Positions 10,305-19,878 of a DNA stretch of 64,000 nucleotides are shown here, piece by piece. The position numbers and the translations under genes are program-made. The stretch is from Helicostylum pulchrum (taxonomy: Eukaryota > Mucoromycota > Mucoromycetes > Mucorales > Mucoraceae). The stretch covers positions 1 to 64,000 of the forward strand of contig JAIXMO010000052.1 in the NCBI GenBank assembly GCA_025677825.1, given 5' to 3'. How positions within the stretch are numbered: position 1 is the first letter of the stretch; the number at the start of each line of letters is the position of its first letter. The notes below the pieces were generated by a model that did no database searches, was not told where the DNA came from, and saw only the letters and a list, made by a program, of their open reading frames with translations.

Positions 10305-11330
10305 TATATCCCACTCTTTCTTTTTTCTACCCTTTCTCTTCTCATCGCATGTTACATCATACCTTTTTTTTAAAAATCCTTTTTTTTTTTGTAATAATCC
10401 TTTTTTATATTATTATAACAATAATTTTTATATTTTCATGTACTCTCTCTCTTCCACCCCTTTAAAGCTTATAGAAATAATCAATAAATAAAAATGTCAT
10501 TTTTTCGACAGTTATTACTGTTTGCTTATTCACAACTGACGGAGGAAATGTGGTTTCTGCAGATGAATCACACTTTTTTTATTCGTATCTAATGCGCAGT
10601 ACATATGTATGCAAGTATTATATAGATCGAGATTGTAGTTATTATCTATTATTTTTTTTAGATATGGAGAGTAATGTTTGCTTGCCATCAATGGATAAAA
10701 AAAACCCCGTGGTTGATCCAGGTGAATCATACACTTTAAACATGTTCCAGATTCCTTACTGTGTCGCATTTGTATTAGATCTCAAGTATAGAGCTTATCT
10801 GCTATTAATGGATCGGTACAAGAAAAAGAAAAACTAATTAAAAGTTGATTCATATGAATGGCATCACGTCTTGTTTATGCTCCGGATAAGTCCATATAGG
10901 GTCGAGATGTCATTACTCTGATATATAAGTATATATATACATATGGTAGAATCTTCAGGTATAATTCCATTTTAAATGACTGACTTTTCATAAGCCAAGT
11001 TTTGTCGGTATCCTACACCGTTCCTTTTATATTATTTTGACCCGTGAAAAAATATAATAATAATTGCTTATTATAAACCAAGTTTGACACCGTCAAATGT
11101 AATATTAAAAAAGGGGAGAATCCGGTGTTACACGCCGTTTACAAGTAGAAAAAAAGAACAATAAAGTGAAACCAGTCACCCTAGATTTCATATCGGAGTC
11201 ATATATTTTTTTCCATTCTCTTTATAAAGCTGCTGACAAACGGAATTCCTCTCTCTTGACAACTCCCTTTTATCCCCTTTATTTTATCCATTTTTTTTTC
11301 TTAAGCTATTTAAATAATACATATAATAAT
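10305..11330. other. Intergenic, DRE2 3' end and panB promoter
   Basis: No supported gene. A 95-codon frame at 10550-10837 has no recognisable features. AT-rich tracts such as TATATATATACATATG lie near 10920-10945. Confidence 0.45.
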
Positions 11331-12621
11331 ATGATGTCTGTTACAAGGTTAAGAACATTAATATTGACTCAAAAGGTTTTATCAAGACCTATTTTGCCTG
11401 TTTTTGCAAGCAGATTTTATTCAAGTAGGCCTGCAGAACCAGTAGCCCAAAGTAAGGTTTTTTTTAATTTTTATATATATCTGTTGTGTAACTTACCCCA
11501 ACATTTTTAATTACAATATTTTAGCCAGATCCAAAGTATCAATTAAAACTATTCAAACCATGTATCGTCGTAAAGAAGCTATTTCAATGATGACCGCTCA
11601 GGATTATCCTTCTGGCCTTGTAGTTGATAAAGCCGGTATTGATATTTGTTTGGTGGGCGATTCTTTAGCTATGGTTACCTTAGGTTATGATTCTACAAAT
11701 CCTCTTACTGTTGAGGTAAAAAAAAAAGCTTTTTTTTTTGTGTTTTATATATTGTTTGCTTATGCAACCTTTTTTTTTTTTTTTGTAATAGGATATGTTA
11801 CATCATTGTCGTGCTGTAGCTAGAGGTTGTAAATCTCCATTTGTTATTGCAGATTTACCTTACGGTAGTTACGAAGCAAGCCCTGATGATGCAGTAAGAG
11901 TATCACTCAGATTTATGAAAGAAGGCAATTGCGATGTAAGAAAAAATCTTTCTTTTTTTCGGTTACACACACTAACTAATTAAAAAAATTTATACGTATA
12001 GGCTGTCAAACTAGAAGGTGGTATAGAAATGGCAGAAACAATTCATAGGATCACTCGTATTGGAATTCCAGTTATTGGCCATATCGGTTTAACTCCTCAA
12101 AGGCAATCTGCTTTAGGTGGATTTAGAGTTCAAGGTAAAACAGCTAAACAAGCAGCAGCTTTATTACAAGATGCTTTAGCGGTACAAGAGGCCGGTGCTT
12201 TTGCGGTGGTGATTGAAGCTGTGCCTGAAGAGATTGCTGGTTACATTACACAAAAATTAAAGGTACCCACTATTGGCATTGGTGCCGGTGTACAGTGCTC
12301 TGGCCAAGTTTTGGTTCAAAATGATGCTTTAGGTTTATTTGATAAATTTGTACCAAAGTAAGTGCTTGTACATACAAATATAAAGTTAGTCTCTTAATAA
12401 TAATTATTTACTATAGATTCACAAAGCAATACTGTAATTTGAATCAAATTATGGTGAATGCATTAAAAGAATATCATCAAGATGTCAAGACTAGAAAATT
12501 CCCCGCTCCTCAAAATACCTATCCTATTGACCCTGTTCAATTGGAAAAATTCTATGCACAAGAAAGAGAAAAGAATGGAGTTCGTGACCAAGAAGAAGAA
12601 AGAGCTGCTCATGCCATGTAA
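11331..12621 (+). CDS. ECM31: Ketopantoate hydroxymethyltransferase, mitochondrial, five exons
   Basis: It adds a hydroxymethyl group to 2-oxoisovalerate to make ketopantoate, the first committed step of pantothenate and CoA synthesis. Exons are 11331-11451, 11525-11715, 11792-11935, 12002-12357 and 12417-12621, giving 338 residues. The first 35 residues are basic and Ser/Arg-rich without acids ([15 protein letters not shown], then ASRFYSSRP), a mitochondrial presequence. The PanB barrel follows: [83 protein letters not shown] and [17 protein letters not shown]. The metal-binding Asp and the catalytic Glu in EAVPEE are present. It converges on the IF-3 gene, with 53 bases between stops. Confidence 0.96.
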
Positions 12622-12674
12622 TAATAAAACATACCAAAAAAAAAAAAAAAAAAAAAGAGGGAATCATTTTTATT

Positions 12675-13370
12675 TTATTGCTTTCTTTCAAATTGCATTG
12701 AACAATTTTGACCATTAAATGCAGGTTGTTTTGTAAGCTTATAGTCTTCCATTAACCCAGCTACAGTGGCAATTACCTCTTGTTGAGTTTCCTTATCTAC
12801 ACGCTTCTGTCCACGCTTATAAACAATATCTAATTTGACTTTATTTCCTTTATCCAAAAACTGTATTGCCTTGTTTAATTTATGTTCCATATCGTGAGCG
12901 CTAACATTCCAACCAAACACGATTTCCTTTAATACTGATTCAGGGGAAGTCTGCTTCTTCTTTTTACTTTGTTTTTCCTTTTCAAATAATGCCTTTTTAT
13001 CAAACAAACGACACACTGGGTTAGGTTTGGCTGAAGGATCGACTTCTACCAAGAAATAACAAGAGCGATCGAATTGGTTCAATACGTCTTGTACTCGACA
13101 ACGGGAATGAACCTCTCCTTGCTCGTCAACAAACGTAATAAAACGTGAACTGATCTCTTCATCCCTACGTGATCGTCCGGAGCTGGTTTTGGACTGTATA
13201 GGCTTACTATGCTGTTGTTGCAAAAGTGCTAGTGGTTGCGGTGGTCGAAAGGCTGTGCTTTGTCTTTGACGTTGTAAACTTGCTCCTCCTCCTGGAAGTG
13301 CTTGTGCTAATGTATTATAGTTACGAGTAACTCTACACAATAAACGCAAAGTAGGCTTCAAAGATAACAT
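12675..13370 (-). CDS. Mitochondrial translation initiation factor IF-3-like
   Basis: IF-3 keeps ribosomal subunits apart and checks start-codon pairing in mitochondrial translation. This is a single exon of 231 residues. The first 50 residues are an Arg/Gln-rich presequence (LSLKPTLRLLCRVTRNYNTL). The IF-3 N-domain begins near residue 73 (ISSRFITFVDEQGEV) and the C-domain holds KEIVFGWNVSAHDMEHKLNK, FLDKGNKVKLDIVYKRGQKR and a short C-terminal strand. The signature is diverged, as in other fungal mitochondrial IF-3 (Aim23 type). The start is the ATG just after a T-rich leader. Lack of introns is unusual among its neighbours. Confidence 0.85.
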   Translation of the reverse strand: MLSLKPTLRLLCRVTRNYNTLAQALPGGGASLQRQRQSTAFRPPQPLALLQQQHSKPIQSKTSSGRSRRDEEISSRFITFVDEQGEVHSRCRVQDVLNQFDRSCYFLVEVDPSAKPNPVCRLFDKKALFEKEKQSKKKKQTSPESVLKEIVFGWNVSAHDMEHKLNKAIQFLDKGNKVKLDIVYKRGQKRVDKETQQEVIATVAGLMEDYKLTKQPAFNGQNCSMQFERKQ

Positions 13371-13617
13371 TTTTTTTTTTTGAAAGGAAAAATAAAAAAA
13401 GATCCGACTATAAAAAAAAAACTGCCCCTGCTTTGTTGAAAAAAAAAAAACTATTAAACACCCGTCACGAACTTCACAACCAAGGATTTTAGAATATGAT
13501 CCGCAAAACGTGACTTTGGCGGTTTTCTATTTTGTCAGTTGACAAATTGATATTCTACAAGTACAGTGTGACCTGTTAGTAAAAAAATAAATATCGTTTA
13601 GCAAAAAATAAATGTCT

Positions 13618-15470
13618 CTAACCTGAAATCAAAATATCGGTTAGTTCATCAGCTATTGTCGTTTTGGGTTTATAAAATAGGTACATTACCTGCATTAATA
13701 AGCCATAGCGGAAAGTTTCTAAATATTTTTTTGAAGTTGGTTTTCTATTAAAAACCGCGGGGCGTGTACCTGAAAATCTTGCACAGAATAAGATCTTTCT
13801 AAAATTTAAGACGGCGGCAAGATCTCTATTCCATAATGTTTTTTTTTCCTTCTTTTGTCAGACATTCACTGTTTCTACACCTAATAATCCAGTCGTTATT
13901 ATCGTTACATGTTTTATTGTTACAATTACTAATGTAATATACCTCAACAAACCATGACATTTAACTGTTGGAGAATGAAGTTTTCTGTATGGTACTATCC
14001 AATGTAATATATGCTGGAATAAATGTTGTTCGCAAAGGAAAGCAGTTGAATTTTTTCAGCTTTTCTGATTCAAAAAACTGTGCGAGTTTGTAAAAAGCTT
14101 TGAGGTGATTCGTTGGGCGGCCGCTACATCATAAAAAATAGAACCTTTTTGAAATTTATAGCTGTCAGGGTATGCAGAGAGAAAATTTCTTATACACGAT
14201 TTAGACTTTTCATCCAAGATGTTGGCAGGAGGTATTTTTTTACTTGCGACGACAAGCTTTACTTGAGTACATAGGCTAAAAACCTCTTTATGGCGAGCTT
14301 CTTTTATATCTTTTTTAGTAAACCTTTCAGCTTTCATACTTTCACTGAGACTGTTCAATTTTTCCTCTTTTCCGAACAGTTTATTCAACATGGTACGTAA
14401 TCTAGTACCAAAATGCGCTTTGATGCTGTTTTGATAGGCGGTTTGGATTTCGCGCATTCATACAAGACAATTTACTGAGAATGCACCAACTTTGGCGGGA
14501 TTTAGCTGGTATCTTTACAATAGGAGTCTTTGTGTTTAGCAATCATTTCTCTATATAATTTGTAGAATCATTCAATTTGGTTTTCCCAGAGTCACCGCCA
14601 TTGCGCACCTGTTTATCCACAAGACTCAAGAACACTTCCACGAAAAAGTCCTTGTTGACGAAGCTGTTCAAGTTGTATCCAATATTTATTGCCAACTCCT
14701 TTAAAAAGATATATTTGGTAAAGGCAAATGCATGATAGACTACTTTGTTTACAACATCCGCAAATTCATGTAATGGCTTGAGGTATTCTGGCTTCCATAT
14801 ATTACTTATAGTTGATTTTACAGCTATAACTTGTTTACTTATAGCAGGTTCTTCTTTGGTATTCGTCGGACGTGCTCCAGAATCAGCTACTTTTTTAATA
14901 GTTAGATTGGCTTTATCAGTAGCAGTTGAAGTAGATTTAACGACAACATTTTTAGATCCTTTTTTGATTGGAATGGACTTGCTCGGTTCCCCTAAATCAA
15001 CACTTTTGACAGTTGATTCATCAAAGTCATCACTGGAGTCAAAGTCGTAGTCCGCAAGAGCTATAACGTTGGTGCGTGTTGTAGAGGAGCTACTCGTGTT
15101 TGTGCTTCCAACTTCGTTTCGGATACACACAGTATCTAAAGCCTTTTCCTTTTCCTTTCCCTTGCCCTCGCCCTTGTACTTCTTATCTTGAGACTGAATC
15201 AGTTGGGTGTTCGCTTTGACTTTTGTTTTTAAGCTACATTTTTTACGTATTGAAAGTTTATTATAATAATACATACCTTTTCTTTTTCTAGTAATAATTG
15301 GAGGCTGAAAATCATCATCATCTAAATCATCTTTGACGGTTTTTTTTTACTTCTTCCAAGTCTGCTGCTCTTCCACAGGACCCACCTATTCCATCACCAA
15401 CTATGTTGTCAGTATCATTACATAAGTCACTGAAATAACTATATACTCTACCCTCTGTCCCTTTCCTTTC
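13618..15470 (-). pseudogene. Decayed, internally deleted TnpB/Fanzor-like gene
   Basis: Read in the minus direction, pieces of one long protein appear in order but in different frames. They are: an acidic and Ser-rich N-terminus (15470-14750, with DDLDDDDFQPPIITRKRK); SNIWKPEYLKPLHEFADVVN, then FVNKDFFVEVFLSLVDKQVR (about 14800-14570); EIQTAYQNSIKAHFGTRLRT onward (14457-14056); LKKFNCFPLRTTFIPAYITL (about 14058-13990); KCHGLLR, then a C-x4-C pair in RCRNSECL (13965-13870); and LWNRDLAAVLNFRKIL (about 13845-13795). The NRDLAA motif fits RuvC-III of the TnpB/Fanzor family, and the Cys pairs before it fit the zinc ribbon's second half. Two in-frame stops lie at 14457-14543, with at least three frameshifts. 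The RuvC-I and RuvC-II part is missing, so the copy is dead. Family assignment is from memory of similar Mucorales proteins. Confidence 0.68.
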
Positions 15471-16756
15471 CACTTATTTTCCTTTTTTCTTCATTTACTC
15501 AAGCTACAGTCTCTTCATTGAAACGTAAAAAAAAAAGGCTCAAGAAAAAATAAAAATAACGTAAAATAAATGTGATATCAACAGTTATAAAATATAAAAG
15601 TAATATCTAAAATAAATAATAAGAAAAACGTCAAGAAATCATCAGTGTTATATACACGCTATATCTACACGTTTTGATTACTATTTTATGTTGGCATTAT
15701 TTTGACAAGTACAGATTTATTACGGATAAATCTATACCGCGTGTATTTTCCTTATAAAAGACGCAAGATAGAGGCTTGTAACTTGTAGCTTACTTATAGA
15801 TAATGTGACATTGATTTATGTAAACCAGCTACATGATCTTGTAAAGAGCTTAAACAGTCTTTATAATTATATTGTCAGATCGATAGAAAATAGGACATAT
15901 CTGATAATATATGTCAAAGATATATAATATGTTTTTATATAGCTTACGTAACTTCATATGAGCATATGTAATACGTAGATACATCAATAACAAGAACTTA
16001 TCAGACAAACTAAAGATTTGAAAACGACAATCATTTGCCAACAAACTGCAAATAATTTTTTAACCAGCGCCATTCATTTTCTTAAAATGGACAATATTTA
16101 CCGGCTGCACTGTATACAAAAAAAAATCTACTAACTGTTTTTTTAGTAAGTTAAAAGTAGGTACCAATGCCCGTTTTTTTTCATTACTAGTTGATATTTA
16201 TTTATTTAGAAGATTTTGTTCCGGACTTTCTACGTTATAAAACAGTTGGAATTAGCCGTCTTCTTGGGGTCATTAACACTTTTTACTATGTGGTTGCAGA
16301 ATTTGCAAAAAGAAAAAGAAAAATAACGCATTGATAATACAGTGAGGTTTATTATAGTAGGTTTCAATCCAAATAATCAAGTTCTAATGCTTATTCTAAA
16401 AGTTACTTTAGCCAATCACAACGATTTTAGAATAATCCAAAAAAATTTGGATTAAATTATTGGCTAAAGTAACTTTTAGAATAAGCATTAGAACTTGATT
16501 ATTTGGATTGAAACCTACTATAATAAACCTCACTGTATTCCTAAACTTTTCATGACTAATCACCGAAATTAGCTTTTTGTTTCGATTGACAAATGTTACA
16601 CGACCAAAAAAAATATTTACGGGCGGTGAATGTAATAGATTACCCTTGAAGAATGGGTCCGATATTAAAAATGTTCAGTTTTATCTGTTTCTCCACATCT
16701 CTTTAGTTTACAATGCTTAAAAGTAGATCCTTATGTTAGTTCACGCTTGTATAATG
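15471..16756. other. Spacer with fold-back MITE
   Basis: No gene seen. Apart from the palindromic element at 16340-16535 it is plain AT-rich sequence leading into the coproporphyrinogen oxidase promoter. Confidence 0.5.
16340..16535. mobile_element. Perfect fold-back MITE, Tc1/mariner type
   Basis: A 196-base palindromic element. The left arm (16340-16416) and right arm (16459-16535) are 77 bases each and match perfectly as inverted repeats, around a 42-base loop that itself holds AATCCAAA/TTTGGATT. The ends read CAGTGAGG...CCTCACTG and are flanked by TA on both sides (16338-16339 and 16536-16537), as expected of Tc1/mariner insertion at TA. CAGTG is a common Tc1-type terminus. It has no coding capacity, so it would need a transposase in trans. 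No mismatch between arms suggests a young insertion. Confidence 0.88.
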
Positions 16757-16763
16757 TATAAAA
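16757..16763 (+). promoter_or_regulatory. TATA box of coproporphyrinogen oxidase
   Basis: TATAAAA lies 52 bases before the in-frame TTG at 16815 that opens the presequence reading frame. This argues that transcription starts close to that point and that no distant upstream exon is needed. Confidence 0.6.
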
Positions 16764-16814
16764 ACTTTGACATTACTTGGTATTTAACTCGTTTTTTTAT
16801 TATGTAAACTATTT

Positions 16815-18093
16815 TTGTCGCTAGTAGTAAACTCGGCTCGTTCTTTCCGTCGTACACCTTTATTGTAAGTAACAAAAAAAAAGGGAATCTAAAAACTGAA
16901 ACGTCAAAATACTAGGTCCAACAATCAACGGTTTTATACAACCATCAGAACTACAGTTTTAAACAGCAGTTGGAGAAATAAAGCTTCTGTTGCCGCTTTA
17001 GGTACGACAGTACTTGCCTTTGGTGTTTTAAGCGCTAAAGAAGTTTATTGTGATGCTGTTTTAGAGGATAAAAAACGTGTAAGCGATTAGTTTGCACATA
17101 CAGACCGCTTTTTATTAACGTATTAAACAGAGAACCGAAGGTCCAATTACTGACAGTGACCCAATGCGTCTTCGTATGGAAGCCTTTGTCAAAGGTCTTC
17201 AAAACCGTATTGTATCCGATATCGAGCAGTTAGACGGTAAACAATTCACACGTACTGCCTGGGAACGTAGCGAAGGAGGAGAGGGAATTACCTGTGTCCT
17301 TCAAGACGGTAATGTATTTGAAAAGGCTGGCGTTGGAATTTCCATTGTTTATGGTCAATTACCGAAGGCAGCTGTAGAGCAAATGCGTCACGACCGTGGT
17401 AAAGAAATTAGCGCAGATGGACCAGTTCCTTTCTTTGCCGCCGGCATATCACTTGTCATTCATCCTCATAACCCTAATGCACCTACAGTGCATTTAAACT
17501 ACCGTTACTTTGAAATCGAGAACCCCGATGGTACTCCCAAGATGTGGTGGTTTGGTGGTGGGTCTGATTTGACACCTTCTTATTTATTTGAAGATGATGC
17601 TATTCATTTCCATCAAGTACTTAAGGATGGTTGTGACAAGTACGATAAAAAATATTACAGTACGTTTAAACAATGGTGTGATAAGTATTTCTTTATCAAG
17701 CATCGTGGTGAGGCTAGAGGTCTTGGTGGTATCTTCTTTGACGATTTGGATGATAAACCTGCTGATGAGATATTTAGTTTTATCAAGGAGATGGGTAACA
17801 GATTCTCTCTTTCTTATATTCCTATTATGAAGAAGAGAATGAACATGAAGTATACCAATGAGATGAGGGAGTGGCAACAACTTCGTCGCGGAAGGTATGT
17901 TGAGTTCAATTTGGTTTGGGATAGAGGTACCAAGTTTGGTCTTCAAACTCCTGGTGCACGTATTGAGGCCATCTTGATGACTTTGCCTCTTACTGCTCGT
18001 TGGGAGTATATGAAGGAGCCTGAGGAAGGATCTACAGAAGAAGATTTACAAGAAGTATTAAAGAACCCTAGAGATTGGATTCCTCTTAATTAA
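16815..18093 (+). CDS. HEM13: Coproporphyrinogen III oxidase, three exons, start uncertain
   Basis: It carries out the oxygen-dependent double decarboxylation of coproporphyrinogen III in haem synthesis. Exons are 16815-16864, 16916-17078 and 17131-18093. From the TTG the product is 391 residues; from the first in-frame ATG (17164) it is 309. The catalytic domain is complete: WERSEGGEGITCVLQDGNVF, GISIVYGQLP, HLNYRYFEIENPDGTPKMWW, FGGGSDLTPSYLFEDDAIHF, FDDLDD and RRGRYVEFNLVWDRGTKFGL. The two leader exons encode an acid-free, Arg/Ser-rich presequence (SARSFRRTPLLSNNQRFYTT) and a hydrophobic stretch (SVAALGTTVLAFGVLSA), resembling a mitochondrial intermembrane-space signal, yet contain no ATG. 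Either UUG starts a mitochondrial form, or only the short, cytosolic, yeast-like form is made. Confidence 0.9.
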
Positions 18094-18300
18094 AAAAAAA
18101 TCAACATGTAGTATAAGTGTAAAACTAGAAATAAATAAAACCAATGAAAATATATACATATATATTTTTTTTTCGATATATTTGAAAATATATGTGTATA
18201 TGTGTATATATATCAAAGTATCAAAGTCATTTATATATTGACAAAGTTCTTTCTGCTTCTTTTTCTTTTATCTCTTTCTTTTTTTTTTAAAAAAAAAAAA

Positions 18301-19215
18301 ATGTCAGAAACTAGTATAATAATAAAAGTACCTCGAGAAATTTGGAAATCGATATTTATTTTTTTTCCGAAAGAACAGTTACGGGAATGCATGCTTGTAT
18401 GCAATAGCTGGTATATATCAGCAAAACGTGCATTTTATGAAGAAGTGACGATTCCAGACGAAGCTACTGGTTCAAGATTTACTGCGACTCTAGTGAATTA
18501 TGATCATGGAATTTACGTACGACACTTGAAACTACATCAAAAAGAAAAACCAAAAAGACGTACGATGCCACCTTTATATTCTCCTGTCTGTATCCAATAC
18601 GTACTTCGTAGCTGTTACGACATTGTAACAGTAGATTTGGACATCTATAACCCCTACTATTTCCTTAGGTCACTTATCGAAGTAAATCTTGATAAGTTAA
18701 AGCGAATTAAAATTACATGGCCATTAATCAGGATATTCAGTAGTCCAGCTGTGAAACGACACTTTCTACTGGCGAATCAATTGCATCGAAAGTCAATCGT
18801 ATCTCTTGATGTACCAGATATACCAGACGTAGTATGGACAAAATTCGATATCTTGTCAAAGCAAGATTATCTGTCTCAATTTATTTGTTTGGAACATTTA
18901 ACTATCAATCAAAGTATGCATGTGTTTATCAGCTTTACCAAAATTCTATCAAGTTTGCCAAGGTTAAAATCACTTCACTACATCAGTTCCGATAGCTCAT
19001 TAGGAGTTACAGATCGAGATATATTGGATTCGAGCAAAGCCCAGTACACGAACTTAGAAACACTTTCTTTGGACGTGTATGATTTATCAGCAAATGATGT
19101 CGAGTATATTACAAGCTCTTTACCGAACTTAAAAAAGGCCGATACCTCATTGGAAAGATTTAAGGGATATATTGGTGAATTCGGTTATTCGATCGTGCTT
19201 GCTGGTACTCTTTAA
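18301..19215 (+). CDS. F-box-like / leucine-rich protein
   Basis: A single-exon protein of 304 residues. The N-terminus, VPREIWKSIFIFFPKEQLRE then CMLVCNSWYISAKRAFYEEV, has the pattern of an F-box (P-x-E-I/L-W-x-x-I, then L-x-x-C-x-x-V-C-x-x-W), which binds Skp1 in SCF ubiquitin ligases. The rest resembles irregular leucine-rich repeats: LKRIKITWPL, FICLEHLTINQ, LPRLKSLHYISSD and YTNLETLSLDVYDLSANDVE. I infer a substrate adaptor. Such F-box/LRR genes are numerous in Mucorales; the substrate cannot be told from sequence. I chose the ATG just after the A-run at 18288-18300. A TATA-like ATATATATCAAAG region lies upstream. Confidence 0.75.
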   Translation: MSETSIIIKVPREIWKSIFIFFPKEQLRECMLVCNSWYISAKRAFYEEVTIPDEATGSRFTATLVNYDHGIYVRHLKLHQKEKPKRRTMPPLYSPVCIQYVLRSCYDIVTVDLDIYNPYYFLRSLIEVNLDKLKRIKITWPLIRIFSSPAVKRHFLLANQLHRKSIVSLDVPDIPDVVWTKFDILSKQDYLSQFICLEHLTINQSMHVFISFTKILSSLPRLKSLHYISSDSSLGVTDRDILDSSKAQYTNLETLSLDVYDLSANDVEYITSSLPNLKKADTSLERFKGYIGEFGYSIVLAGTL

Positions 19216-19878
19216 CCTCGCTACTAAAATTTGATAAGAAACATTTGCGTTAATATTTAGCTGCACCAAGCAGAGAAACAGTAATAAAAATTTAATTACT
19301 CATGTTTTTTAAAGAAAAATCTTTATTATTGATGTTGGTCTTTACATAATCCTTTTCTACATTACTTGATAATACCTTCAACAAGAAACGGTTATTATTA
19401 ATGTTACACCAAAAAAGTAACTGCACGCATGAATCTCACAACTTTTTTTTTAAAAAAAAGGGGAGATTATGTCTCTAAATTACCTGAACCACGATTTTTT
19501 TGTACTGTGTTTTGATAACCATTGAAAATAAAGGGAGGCAGTTCTTTTTTTTTTTCTCCAGCCTTACAAAATATTTCAGTGGCACTTGATAATGTAGCGC
19601 ATGTAGCTACTTGTAAACTACATTAAAGTTTTTTTTTAAGATTGGTATCATGACATTTTATGAGTACTTTGCATCCCTCGCAAGGCATATTCGCCATACT
19701 ATTGACGTCTCTTATTAAACATAATCATATTTTCAAAAGGAGGACAGTGGTAAAATTAGACCTATTAAAAAATCTATTTTGTAAACATCTCTCTCGAAGT
19801 CACGAAACTTACTACTTGAAAAATAAAAAAATAAAAAATGAGGCAGAGTTGACGTACCTTTTTTTTATACTTAATACC
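19216..19878. other. Intergenic
   Basis: No gene seen. Several T-runs are present. Confidence 0.45.

Noticed and set aside
10550..10837. 95-codon plus-strand frame after DRE2
   Set aside because: No ATG near a promoter, no recognisable domain, and an equally long frame on the other strand.
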